A stretch of DNA of 64,000 bases from positions 2,356,001 through 2,420,000 of the forward strand of contig CP099424.1 in NCBI GenBank assembly GCA_024114885.1. Reading direction: 5' to 3'. Below the pieces are notes generated by a model, which was given only the letters and a program-made list of their open reading frames with translations, was not told the origin of the DNA and searched no databases. Source of the stretch: Septoria linicola (Eukaryota > Ascomycota > Dothideomycetes > Mycosphaerellales > Mycosphaerellaceae). The translations under genes were made by a program, and so were the position numbers. Of this stretch, positions 21,301-31,818 are shown piece after piece. Numbering within the stretch: position 1 is the stretch's first letter; every line of letters begins with the position of its first letter.

Positions 21301-21967
21301 GGCCTTTGACACCCTTGGGCCTGCCTTCCGAGCCAGATGTGAATGATAGTGTTGGGGTGCTGTCCGGACCAACGAGAACGCCAGGCAGCTCTCCTTTGCT
21401 TGCTTGTTGGGCTCGGAGGCAGTCCTGTCCACCCTGCAGTGATCCTCCAATGACTGACCCGTCATCCTGCAACATCAATCCGGGCACCTCGGTCCTGAGA
21501 TTCAGCTTGTCGTTGATGTAGCTTCGGACTATCGGTGCAAGCTCTCCGGCTTCCTTCTTCGCCTTCTCGATGCAGACTAACGCTCGTGGCTGGGCAACTT
21601 CAAGATATATGATCTGCCTGCCTGGTGGATACGCAGGGTCGATCACACTAAACGTTGCGCCTGCTTTCAACACTCCCATTACGGCCACCACCAAGTCCAC
21701 ACCTCGATAGGCATAGACCATGACGACCTCGCCGCGTTGTACGCCATTGGATACAAGGTGATGAGCCAACACGTTGGACGACTCGTTGATTGTCTTGTAG
21801 CTGAAGTTTCGTTCAGGCGACGTAGAAGACGCAGTCTCCACGATGCATGATCGCTCTGGGTGTTTCTTGGCATTGGCTGCAAAGATCTCATGAATAGCTC
21901 CTCGGTAGTCAGACCAGTGAAGGTCTGACGTCGGGTCCGGACGCACGTCTGCTGAGCTGAGTGCCAT
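18398..21967 (-). CDS. LYS2: alpha-aminoadipate reductase large subunit, Lys2
   Basis: A single exon of 1189 residues with three modules. The adenylation domain starts near residue 20, with [12 protein letters not shown] at about 209-220 and [20 protein letters not shown] later. The carrier domain has [11 protein letters not shown] near 687, whose Ser carries phosphopantetheine. The NADPH-dependent reductase has [12 protein letters not shown] near 787 and YGQSKW with the Tyr-Lys pair near 954. It activates alpha-aminoadipate and reduces it to the semialdehyde in the fungal lysine pathway, and needs Lys5-type phosphopantetheinylation. Family members in yeast and Aspergillus have about 1390-1420 residues; here the N-terminal 200 or so residues are absent. 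ATG 21967 lies just 3' of a TATA box and TGACTCA site. Confidence 0.95.
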   Translation of the reverse strand: [1189 protein letters not shown]

Positions 21968-22015
21968 GATTGATAGCCGAAAGCAATAGTCAGGTTGGGT
22001 GAATCAGATATATAT

Positions 22016-22032
22016 CTTTTATATTTGACTCA
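22016..22032 (-). promoter_or_regulatory. LYS2 TATA box and adjacent Gcn4/CpcA-type site
   Basis: On the minus strand TATAAAAG (22023-22016) lies about 50 nt before the LYS2 ATG, and TGACTCA at 22026-22032 (TGAGTCA on the other strand) directly precedes it. TGACTCA is the consensus of Gcn4 and its filamentous-fungal homologue CpcA/Cpc1, which activate amino-acid synthesis genes on starvation. The arrangement fits general amino-acid control of LYS2. Function is inferred. Confidence 0.65.
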
Positions 22033-22389
22033 TCGGACCGGGATGTGCGAAATACCGGCTTGGCCTCAGTTCTGTCGATTGAGATTGTGCGAAGGCAATG
22101 TTCTTGCTCCGCTGCTATTTGCCCAGCTCTTCGACAACGGCAGTGAAGTAATATGAGTTGCAGTGTCAAATTGAGAGCGATATCGCATCACACGACATCA
22201 CATCCACAGGCAGGCGCATTGACCAAAATTCTTTTTAAGGTTGCAGTGCTGCACAAGCGCCCGAAGCCGAACCCGAGCGAGGGTCCAGCCACTTGGGAGC
22301 TCTGACTCTCTGTGGTGGTCCAGAGATATAAGTGGTGGTCCACATATAGCTCGTGTAGTGATGTCTTGCCCATCATCAAGTGTGCAGTC
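22033..22389. promoter_or_regulatory. rest of the divergent promoter between LYS2 and the RBR ligase gene
   Basis: About 360 bp upstream of both genes. No further clear box was found. An open frame reaches into it from the RBR gene but has no ATG before 22390. Confidence 0.4.
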
Positions 22390-24303
22390 ATGGCGCCGGC
22401 GAGCGTCAGTGGTCGCACTCGCCACTCCAGTAGGTCAGGCCGGGTAGTACGATCGAAGACGTCGAAGAAGACGAAGGACGGACATGAAGCGGATGATGCT
22501 GTTGCTGCGGTGGCGGAGAAGCCAGACATCGACGAGCTGCGGCGGAGACGAGCTGCTTACTACAGTAGACCTGCGAACGAGCGGCCACGGGTGTCAACGA
22601 TATGGGGAGTGACACCTTTGACCAGAGCCAAGACATCGACAGCATCAGCAGCAGACAGGACTGTGCCCAGGGAGCACAAGAAGAGGCGGAAGCATGGGGA
22701 GAGTTCGAAACCAGCAAGCAGGAGCGATCGTGATGATCGAGACATCACAGCCGACTACGTCTATTCGAATGCTCAGGCACCAGAGATCTCCAGACGGAGC
22801 TCTGATGCGTCTCGCGAACTGAAGCGACAAAGTTCTGGGAGCACACGTCGGACATCAACTCTACCAGATGATGAAGTGACACCAGAAGATAGCATATCAC
22901 AAGTAGGAGTCAGTCCTGCATCACGCAAGTCGAGATCCAGTAGTTCGCGATCGTCCCTTCCCCGAGCCGCCACAACACCCATCAAGCTTGCGACCATTTC
23001 TGAGGACAATTGTGAGCCTGGGAGTGCTTCGAAAACTCCACGTAGATCATACGCCCGCGAACCATCGATATTTGGTTCATTAATCCGACGAAGCTCGATC
23101 TCCACCGCTCCTCCACCTCCTCGACTTGTAGAATGTCTGACTTGCGGCTCGGACGATGTGCCCTCAGCATCCACGGCGAAGCTGACCTGCGGCCACCGCA
23201 TGTGCCACGACTGTCTGAAGCGCGTCTTCGACATGTCGCTTAAAGACCCAGCTCACATGCCGCCACGATGCTGCACAAAAGAGCACATCCCACTCAAGCA
23301 CGTAGACAAGCTATTCGACCTCAAATTCAAAGTCCTCTGGAACAGAAAATACAAAGAGTACCACACCAAAAACAGAATCTACTGTCCCACTCCCAAATGC
23401 GGCGAATGGATCAACCCCTCTCACATCCACACCTCCAAAGGCCGCAAATACGCCCAATGCCCCCGCTGCACCACCAAAGTCTGCACATCCTGCAACGCCA
23501 AAATGCACAAATCCAGCGACTGCCCCAAAGACCCTGAGATCGCCAATCTCGTCGCTCAAGCCAAAGAAAAAGGCTGGCAGACCTGCTACAGTTGCCGCGC
23601 AATTGTCGAGCTTAAAGAAGGCTGCAACCACATGACATGTCGCTGCCTCGCAGAATTCTGCATGCTCTGCGGCTCGAAATGGAAGTCCTGCGAATGTCCC
23701 TGGTTCAACTACCGCGACTTGCCGGATCCGGATCGCTTGACGAATATGCGTGTTCCAGAAGAAATTCGCATCGTTTACAGACGGGTCATGGACGCTGCTG
23801 GGATTCCTGTTCCTGTTCCTGTGCCTGCTGCCCATCAACAGCCACGAGCACCACCTCCTCCACCAGCACAGCAACAACGACACCCGCCTACCTACAACGA
23901 AGAACTCACCCACCGCCGCCGCCAAGAACGCCTCGACGCCGACCTCGCGCGCCGAATGCAACTCGGCCTGCTCCTCAACCCCTCAGACGACGGAGAAGAA
24001 GCAGATGCAGAACCCCGCAATCGCCACCGCGAAGCCCACATCGCAGCCTGGGGTCTCGACAACGGGACAGGAGGACACTTTATGAACGATAACTTCGTCT
24101 CTAATGCAGCGAACGTGGTAATGAGCGCTTTCGGAGATGCGGCGATGGGGAGGCGGGGAGATCGCGAATCTGGGCGGAGGAGGAGAGCGGTGGGACATAC
24201 TTCTGCGCGAGGGAATGATGATGATCCGGCAGGCGATGGCGGGCTCGTGCCGAATTTCTTGGGTGATGAGAGTGTGCTTGGTGTGGGGCCTTCGAGGAGA
24301 TGA
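22390..24303 (+). CDS. RBR (RING-IBR-RING) E3 ubiquitin ligase
   Basis: A single exon of 637 residues from ATG 22390 (MAPASVSGRTRHSSRSGRVV). The first 240 residues are disordered, rich in S, R, T and K. RING1 begins near 251 (CLTCGSDDV to CGHRMCHDCLKRVF). The IBR segment covers about 330-385 (YCPTPKCGEW; CPRCTTKVCTSCNAKMHKSS). RING2 begins near 398 (TCYSCRAIVELKEGCNHMTC) and keeps the catalytic Cys in the GCNHMTC loop, which forms a ubiquitin thioester in this class. It ends with CMLCGSKWKSCECPWFN. The tail holds a proline-rich stretch and ordered helices. Short two-RING proteins of this kind are common in ascomycetes; substrates are unknown. The last 240 coding bases are unusually G-rich. 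Confidence 0.88.
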   Translation: MAPASVSGRTRHSSRSGRVVRSKTSKKTKDGHEADDAVAAVAEKPDIDELRRRRAAYYSRPANERPRVSTIWGVTPLTRAKTSTASAADRTVPREHKKRRKHGESSKPASRSDRDDRDITADYVYSNAQAPEISRRSSDASRELKRQSSGSTRRTSTLPDDEVTPEDSISQVGVSPASRKSRSSSSRSSLPRAATTPIKLATISEDNCEPGSASKTPRRSYAREPSIFGSLIRRSSISTAPPPPRLVECLTCGSDDVPSASTAKLTCGHRMCHDCLKRVFDMSLKDPAHMPPRCCTKEHIPLKHVDKLFDLKFKVLWNRKYKEYHTKNRIYCPTPKCGEWINPSHIHTSKGRKYAQCPRCTTKVCTSCNAKMHKSSDCPKDPEIANLVAQAKEKGWQTCYSCRAIVELKEGCNHMTCRCLAEFCMLCGSKWKSCECPWFNYRDLPDPDRLTNMRVPEEIRIVYRRVMDAAGIPVPVPVPAAHQQPRAPPPPPAQQQRHPPTYNEELTHRRRQERLDADLARRMQLGLLLNPSDDGEEADAEPRNRHREAHIAAWGLDNGTGGHFMNDNFVSNAANVVMSAFGDAAMGRRGDRESGRRRRAVGHTSARGNDDDPAGDGGLVPNFLGDESVLGVGPSRR

Positions 24304-24863
24304 TCACACGATCATGGACGAAGAGCTCGGATTCGGTGCTACATGGCACAGCATCGTAAGTGCGGCCCTTGTGATCTACAATGGCTGGCCGACGTCACGA
24401 GCTCGTCGATGTTCAACAACGAGCATTTCACTACAGCTGAGCGGATCAAGTGCCATAGTGCATGCCTATCTAGCACCGCCACGACTTGTGTGAAGCAATA
24501 GTCTCGCATGTACGCGCTCCTAGAAGTACGAGCAGCTACCGAGACATATGACGCGAGAGCGCATGGAAAGGTACGCAAGCGTCGCACCAAATTTAAAGAT
24601 GCAGATGCTTCAAGTGTGGCATTGGCTGCTGCGACCAGGCTATAGCTGCACCAAGGATCACGTACCTCCTAGGTCGGGTACTTTGGCGTCCTTGTTGTCG
24701 GCCGGATGGCACCATCTAGCGCATCTTTCTCACAGTCACTGACCACTATAGCTCATCCATAGGCATACTGGTACATCGGCTGGGCTGCAATTGGATCCTA
24801 CCAGCCGCAAACGTGACCTTTCGCCTCGGTGAGACCGAGAAGACCTCTCTCCCAGCTTGCAGC
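24304..24863. other. intergenic, nothing recognised
   Basis: About 560 bases between two plus-strand genes. The frame of the downstream gene is open from 24813 but without ATG. No other feature was seen. Confidence 0.4.
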
Positions 24864-26513
24864 ATGCCCCACTCAGGTCAGAGATCTGAGTATGAAGTGG
24901 CTGATAACATCAAGACCGACATTACGGCGACGAAACCTCTGATTGAATACACAGCAATTCTGGTCGGAAAAGGTCCTCGACCTTTGAAGAAATCGAATGC
25001 CATGCGCATCCTTGACACATCGTTCGACGTCCTTCTCCTTACAATGGCTATTCTTGTTCTGGTCTATGGTGCGACTGTCTCGCATTTCGACCAAGTCTCT
25101 ACCTGGAGCAAGGGTGACACGATGCATGATCTGAGAGAAATACTGGAACACGCATCTTTGATCGGTCCAAGCGTGTTCCCAATTCTTTTCGCAACAATTG
25201 TCGGACGGGCAAGTTACGCAATACTTCTCTGGCGACTCGAGCGTGGTGAGGAAATGGGCACTCTAGATCTTCTGGCAGCAAGCACCTCACTGGCCGGCAC
25301 CGTCATATCGCAACTGACGCTTCGAAATCTTAACCTCATCGGTCTTGCTCTGCTCGTGATCTGGACACTCTCACCTATCGGGGGTCAGGCAACTATTCGA
25401 GTGCTAGGCTTCTCTTTCGCGCGCCGCGCAATTCCAATAGAGGCTTATCATACTGTACCAACATGGGACGCAGGTGGCTATTCCGGCTCATCGCCCGAAG
25501 TTTCAATGGCCTGGGCGAACACGCTCTTCCGCTCCACAGTGGCTGCTTCTCTGATAGTACCGTCTGTACTCACGAGATTTGATACGGCGAGTTTGCAACG
25601 CACTTCACGTCAAGATGTCTGGGGTAACGTGAAAGTACCGATGATAGAGATCTACGAAGACCACCTCGCGGCCAACGAGTTCACAGCTGACGGGCAAGGA
25701 TGGTTCCACGCGGGCTGGGACGGTGAGGCATACGAGCGATTCGGCTACCGTCCCGCTTCTCTTCTCGGCGTTCCTTCCACATTCTGCGCCAACTCTCCCG
25801 AACATCGAGACTGGGATCTCTACCGGTCCTACACCTGCCAATTCATCATGGAAACATCGTACCTTCGCCTCAGCTGTCCACTCGTCAATGGTACCAAGGA
25901 CAAGGACCCAGCATCCCATCGAGATCAGGGAACATTCTTTCGCGGGCCTAGGGCTGACTTCTATCTGGACCATGATGCACGCTGTACGACGAATACCACG
26001 ACACCTAGTACATCTTCCGCTTACGACACGGCATGTCAATGGTTGATGGAAGTGATGCCCGGAAGACCTCGCCAGTTCACCTATGTGGACATGGGAACGA
26101 CCGGGATTTCGACCTGCACGGTCAATATAACATATGTGGAGGCCGTTGTGTCTTGCACAACTCCACCAGAAATGGCTGATGTTGAATCTCCGCCCACAGA
26201 CTGCAGTATAATCAAGGTTCGCAGATCCCGCTCGAAGCATGCTGCGCCTGGCCACACTGTGCTTGACCACGAACGCTCGCACAATGGCACCAAAACTGAT
26301 GACTGGTCCTTCTTCGCTGCTGCTTTTGTCAATTCCGCCATCGACAGTTCAAATCAACTCATCGAGAACTATTTGGCGTATGGGTCCTACAATAACTCTA
26401 CCGAGCTCACACTCGGACTCTGGGATCAATTTATGACAAACTATACCATTCACAAGAGAGCGCTACGAAATAAGGATGGGTCAGCTACTAAATACATATT
26501 GGGGACAGTTTGA
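24864..26513 (+). CDS. multi-pass membrane protein with large extracellular loop, unknown function
   Basis: ATG 24864 (MPHSGQRSEYEVADNIKTD) gives 549 residues in one exon. Hydrophobic helices lie at about 54-74 (LLLTMAILVLVYGATV), 99-122 (IGPSVFPILFATIVG) and 155-175 (LNLIGLALLVIWTL), with a weaker one near 222-236 (TVAASLIVPSVL). A long, probably non-cytoplasmic domain follows with many NxT/NxS sites and paired cysteines (TFCANS, YTCQF, LSCPL, ARCTT, TACQW, STCTV, VSCTT). The layout matches large Dothideomycete families of uncharacterised membrane proteins, which usually end in another membrane helix. Here the frame stops at ATKYILGTV without one, so the gene may be truncated or need a further exon. 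Confidence 0.65.
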   Translation: MPHSGQRSEYEVADNIKTDITATKPLIEYTAILVGKGPRPLKKSNAMRILDTSFDVLLLTMAILVLVYGATVSHFDQVSTWSKGDTMHDLREILEHASLIGPSVFPILFATIVGRASYAILLWRLERGEEMGTLDLLAASTSLAGTVISQLTLRNLNLIGLALLVIWTLSPIGGQATIRVLGFSFARRAIPIEAYHTVPTWDAGGYSGSSPEVSMAWANTLFRSTVAASLIVPSVLTRFDTASLQRTSRQDVWGNVKVPMIEIYEDHLAANEFTADGQGWFHAGWDGEAYERFGYRPASLLGVPSTFCANSPEHRDWDLYRSYTCQFIMETSYLRLSCPLVNGTKDKDPASHRDQGTFFRGPRADFYLDHDARCTTNTTTPSTSSAYDTACQWLMEVMPGRPRQFTYVDMGTTGISTCTVNITYVEAVVSCTTPPEMADVESPPTDCSIIKVRRSRSKHAAPGHTVLDHERSHNGTKTDDWSFFAAAFVNSAIDSSNQLIENYLAYGSYNNSTELTLGLWDQFMTNYTIHKRALRNKDGSATKYILGTV

Positions 26514-27314
26514 AGATTTTTCCCCAGCCATAATGTTCGCCAATCTGGACAACAGGACCTCGCGCATGTATGGGGCGAAACGACAGCGGACCAGGCATAA
26601 TTCCTAGCCACACACGACAAGCGTCCCCGGCACGCAAATAGTCGAGTACGAAATAATCTCGTGCAATCGATGGTGGGCGGTCGCTCTGCTGGTGGCAGCA
26701 TTCCATCATGATTCTGGCCTCTCTAGTCCACCCGATCCTCGCACTCCTTACCCGGTCTCCAGATAATATCCATGATGACTATTTTCCAGCTTAGCAGCAA
26801 AGAAACAACACTTATGTCGACGCGTTGAATCACGGGACGGCAATGGACTCCGGCGAGCGGGCGAGCATGTTGAAACATCTGAAAGTGCGCTTCGGAGATG
26901 TGCAGTCTGACAATCATGTTGGGCGCCTGGCGATTGCCTCTTGTGATGCAAAGGGAACTCAACAGGCGACCACGATGCGCAAGGGACGCCTCTACATCTA
27001 GCACGCTTGCGAATTGCACAGTATAAGCTGTTCTTGATTTCCGATTTTCCCTCATGTTGGTCCTTCAACCTGCATGGATCTAGTAGGTCGTCAAAACCAC
27101 AGCGACACATCCTTGGGGACATCCCAGCGAACCGATGCGCCCAAAGATCGGGGATGTGAACGTGATGTTTACCAGACTTTCATGGACGTGCGTGAGGACG
27201 AAGTTCCACTGAGATGATCTTAAAACCTGTCATAAGCCGTGATATGTAAAACTGCCAATTCCTTGCTTCTCCTCGTGTACGAACACACCATGGCAGTGCT
27301 CGTCAACCACGAAT
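26514..27314. other. region with possible minus-strand gene fragments
   Basis: About 800 bases. Two minus-strand frames are mildly protein-like: 27055-26723 (IVRLHISEAHFQMFQHARPL; VDISVVSLLLSWKIVIMDII) and 26709-26488 (DYFVLDYLRAGDACRVWLGI). A GTAAGG donor near 26750 could join them, but the only in-phase acceptor gives an intron of about 31 bp, which is too short. It may be a gene remnant or chance. Confidence 0.25.
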
Positions 27315-30300
27315 CTACCTCATCGCAAATCCAAACAACGAATCCATACTAACCCAGCCCCACCCACTCTTATCCAAATATGCCTTGACAACATCCCAGC
27401 ACACCGCAAATCTGTCACGGTTCATGCCAGCCAGAATCTTTGCCTTCTCCTTCGACTCTCCCTCAACTTTCACCAGCCCTGTAGCGCCCATCTTCTCCAA
27501 AGACTTGTCGACATCAAACAGGCCCTGTAGATATAACAATTGATTGTACAGTGCCTTTTCGCTATACTCGAATGACATGCGGCCTTGACAGCCATAGGCT
27601 AGGCCATTAGGTCCGAGACATCGATGTCCGTACACTGAGATCTGTCGTGTACGCATGCCGCAGGCTTGATCGTCACATTTCAGCCAAGCTGAGTAGTAGC
27701 GAGAAGTGTGTCGGCGGATTTGGTTCTCGAGTTGGGCGGTCATCGTCAAAGTGGATATTCGCTTTTTGCACTCTGCGCGAGGGCATGCAAGTCCATCATT
27801 GGTGAGAACACCATGTGGGACAAGGGGTTGCTCGTTGTCGGGAGCCGTGTAATTGAGCCCGCGGTACTCAAAGTGGTTCTTGCAGCCAAGGCAGAGCAGA
27901 CCGAGAGGCTCACAGTCCTTGAAGCGAACGTGATCTGGAATCTGGCTTTCCAATGTTGTGATCTCGTTACTCTGCTCGGAGGATTTGCTGGCGCCGCTGA
28001 TACGGTATTTCGACGTATCCAATCCGAGGCATTCCGCCAGACGCGTGATATCTGTGCCACTGATAGGAGCACAGAGACGTTCGACTGGTGGGAGGATTTG
28101 CTTGTGCAGGTAATACTGCACGTCAGGAGTCAGGCCGCTGTCCTTTGCCAGGATCTCGTCAAGCTCGTGAGCATTCTGTGCCGCTTTCTCCTGGTTGCCT
28201 TCGCTGTCTCCACAGATCACGAAGGCCATGACATCTTTCGCCTTGACTTGCTTGCCTTTGGCCAGGCGCTTGAGAGCGACCTGCACCGAAGGCATGGACT
28301 TGCCATTGGGGTAGTCTTTCGGATCCTTACCGAGCTGCGTGTAGATCGTGTATTTGTGCGCGGGAATTTCATTGTTGCGCATCTTCTCGCTCAGTGATCG
28401 CAGGTGATCGTGTATCTGCGACACAACCTTTTCGGGCTCCTCACCCGACAGAAGGTAATTCAGAAGTTGTCTAAGATTTTGTCAGCGTACGTTCTCGCGC
28501 CTCGTACGATGTACTCACGTCGATGTATCCTTTGAGAGCTGGCAGTATTCTCTTCGTCTCATATCAAGACCCTTTACGTCCAGTTTCTCCTTCCAAGTGT
28601 TGTCGCCGGTGTCGACCATCTGGATAGCAGCATACTTCTTCTTGGCGTGCAGAAGAAGTCGTCTGAAGATGTGATCAATCTCAATCTCAAGCAGCTCGTA
28701 TTGCTCGTTGACGCTCTTCTGGAAGTCCTTGCCCATCTTCAGGGCATCCAAAATGTTGTCCACGTTCGTGTTGATCATGACAGAATCTGTGTCACCGTAA
28801 ATGACACGAAGTGCGTGCTGAGACTCTGCTAAGTCCTTTGTGGACTGCAAGATCTCACGACCTTTCGATGTTGTCAGGGCGGCAAGTGGTCGGGCGTAGA
28901 ATCGTGACTTGGTATATCCCAGACACCCGTACATGGAGTTGGCAGTCAGCTTCAGAGCCATTTGCTTGACATCCCATGTTGCAAGCTGATCTTCCGTCGC
29001 AGACTTGTCCTTCATGAGCTTCTTCACCTCTCGTCTTCTGCTGACGAGTGTTCGAATAAGCCTGGGTAAGATACCTTTGTTAGAGGTGTCTTCCGGAACC
29101 TCGGGAACTTTCTCGTCCTGCTCGGAAATGTCGCTACGCTCGATGGTCGTGAAGCAAATGTTGTACTCCTGGATGATACTGGGGTAAAGCGAATTAAAGT
29201 CCATGACCAGGATGAATTTGTCGTAGAGACCCTTCTCAGGCTCAAACACCAAACCTCCCTTGTACTTGTCCTTCTTCTTGGTGTCGGCGCCTTCTTCGCC
29301 TTCTTCGGCCTCTTCGATCTTCTTGTTGGAAGGCCCCTTGCCATAGATCTTGTCTGGGCAAATGTATTTGTTGCGGTAGAACTCATGGAGCAGAATGTAC
29401 TCGTTTCGCTCTGAACGTGTTCCGCTCAGAGTCCTTGCCCACGAGTTGCCAGCCAGGTTAGTGAGCACTTTGGTCAATGGAAGCAGTTGTCGCTTGATGG
29501 CCAGTGCTGCGGTGTAGAACGTGTCCACCTCACACATCTTGACATAGTTCATCAGCCCGACGCCGGATTGTGCCATAACGAGAGCTTTCTCGCCGTCCAT
29601 CTCTTTCCGTGAGTGGCCACTTAAGTGCAAAGATACCATCTCGTCCAGACTCCAGGACTGACACCCTGTCATTATGCTCTTTCCCATGTCATTGGCAAGA
29701 TCTCCGAGTAGACGTCCAGCAGCAAGATGTCGCTCCGCGAAGAAGCTGCCGCCTCCCTTTCCTACATTCTTGGGCCAGTCCCCACGCTTCAGCCTGCCAA
29801 TACGATGCCAGCCTGGCGTCCGGCGCTCGCGCATGCGTGCGAGCAGGACACCGAAGTCGACATCATCCAGCTTGTGACCCACGATGCAATCTGGGTCGTG
29901 CATCTGGACAATCGCAAGAAGCTTGCTGAGGAGACCGACCTCGTTTCTCTCCAAGTGGATTTTGTGCTTCTCCTGCTCAACGAGAGGCTTGAAGCCCATT
30001 GGATAGGCATCGCCATTCGGGCGCATAACTGTGATGATCCGCTGTGGCATCTGTTCTGCCGGCTTCGTGTCTGTCAGAGACATGTTCTCGAAAAAGCGTA
30101 AACTCGCCACCAAAATCTCATTTTTGTTGTCCTTGGGGTTGAACACAGTTCTCAGTGCCATCGACATCATCGTGAGAGGAGGAGCTTCAAGGTTGTCCGC
30201 TTCACCCAATGTGGTAATGCCATTCGGTTTTGTGACTTGCAATTCGAGCTTGCACCAGGAGGCATTGTTGACAGCACTGAAGTCTGCACCTTCGATCTTC

Positions 30301-31818
30301 AGCCAGCAGGGTCCCATGATGTTCTTCCACATTACGAACTGCTCGAACAGGGCAGTATTCGTGCCAAAAATGTGTGAAAAGGTCTCGCCTTGGTAATCCA
30401 TGGGCAATGCGGGCTTGTCGTATGGGTATAGCAACTTGAGGTATTCGGCCTCCTTCGGGATTCCGGGCAGCTCAAAGGCATACTTGCGCGTGCTCTGCTT
30501 GATCTTGTGCAATGTCACTTTCTGTCTGGACATGATCTGATCGACTTCCTCGTAAACATCCGGAAATCCAACCTCCTCATCGGTATCCATACCTCGCTTG
30601 TGCCGATATTCACGAGGCAGAAAGTAGAGCTTCCGCAGGATGTTGTCGACTTTGACAAAGCAAGAAACATAATTGCCAGTCTCGCGGTTCTTGACCTTTC
30701 CAAAGAGACAGAGGCTGCCGTTTACTTCGGTGTAATCGAACCAGAAGAAGTTGAGGGAGCCATCATCCTCAAGTGCATGTCTGGACTCTAGCTTGCCAGC
30801 TGTCGGCACTTCTTGCGCAGGACTGCTCATGATGTTCAGCTTGGCCGCGACATTGTTGATAGCGGTCATATCGACATCGTCGCCTGGACCTCTGTTCGGG
30901 GAAGAGCTGTCTGGCGTCGGATATGCTGGCTTTGCAAGCTTTGGCATTGGGCGACTGCCACGTATGTTGACGTTTGCACTCTTCAAGTTTGAGCCACCTT
31001 TGACTTCCGCGATCTCCATCAGGTCGTCCTCTTCAAGCTCTTCCGCTTTGATAGCAGCTTTTCGCTCTACGATCTTAGCTACTGGTGACGAGGGCAGCGG
31101 ATCACTCATCATAGGCATATCATCGTCCTGCGGCATCGAAAAGTCATCGTCACCACCGCTGACGGCGGGAGGCGAGGAACGCATGTGCTGGTCGTCTGCA
31201 GGTCGTCTGGATTTGACAGGTTGCCTGTCTTCCAATGGAGGTGAGAGCACTCTGGTCTTGCGGCGATCGCTGCTCTTGATAGCCTTGCCATATGATGGCG
31301 CTGGTCTCTGGATGTTCGTGTCGACCTCGCCCAACAGGCCAGCCATGAAGTCGTCATCTTCGGCGCTTCTCACAGGTTTCGGCTTCGGTGCAGCGGCTGT
31401 GGGTTTCTGGTTGAAGTATTTGCTGATGCCTTTCGTAAGCTTCTCTTGTCGGTCCGCGTCCTCTTCTCGCTTCCGCTTGGCTGTGTGTACGCGTCAGTGT
31501 TGCCCGTGAAGGCTGTATACAAGTGTTCATACCAGCTTTGCTGTTCTTAGGCAGATCTTCCTCGCTTTCACTATCGTACATGGGCTGTCGTTCATCCTGC
31601 CAGTCTTCGCGTCCATCATCGGCATATCCTTCGCCATTGTCGTCCACTACGAAGTCGTCCTGGTCCAGCCGACTCCGCACCACCTTTTTGTATCCCTCGT
31701 CGTCGACGGTCTCGTATATTGACTCGGCTTCTTGCACTTCGTAGTCGTCGAACGCGGTCTTGCCCGCCTTTCGAAGAGCACGCAGCTGGGCGAGGCGCTC
31801 AGCTCGTGAAGGAGCCAT
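27315..31818 (-). CDS. POL1: DNA polymerase alpha catalytic subunit
   Basis: Three exons (31818-31533, 31480-28519, 28470-27315) with introns of 52 and 48 bp encode 1467 residues, almost the length of yeast Pol1. The N-terminus carries the family's acidic region (KAGKTAFDDYEVQEAESIYE) and a KYF motif near ISKYFNQKP. Polymerase region II DFNSLYPSI lies near residues 858-866, region III in KLTANSMYGCLGYTKSRF, and region I YGDTDS near 990, so both catalytic aspartate sets are intact. The C-terminus has the CLGCKNHF and CPRAECKKR cysteines of the zinc module that binds the B subunit. It extends primase-made RNA primers at replication origins and lagging-strand starts. It is nuclear and essential. 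Confidence 0.96.

Noticed and set aside
23311..23961. Minus-strand frame of 216 codons
   Set aside because: Antisense shadow of the RBR ligase zinc-binding region; its composition follows the C-rich coding strand.
30751..31509. Long plus-strand frame of 252 codons
   Set aside because: It is the antisense shadow of POL1 exon 2, which has full catalytic motifs.
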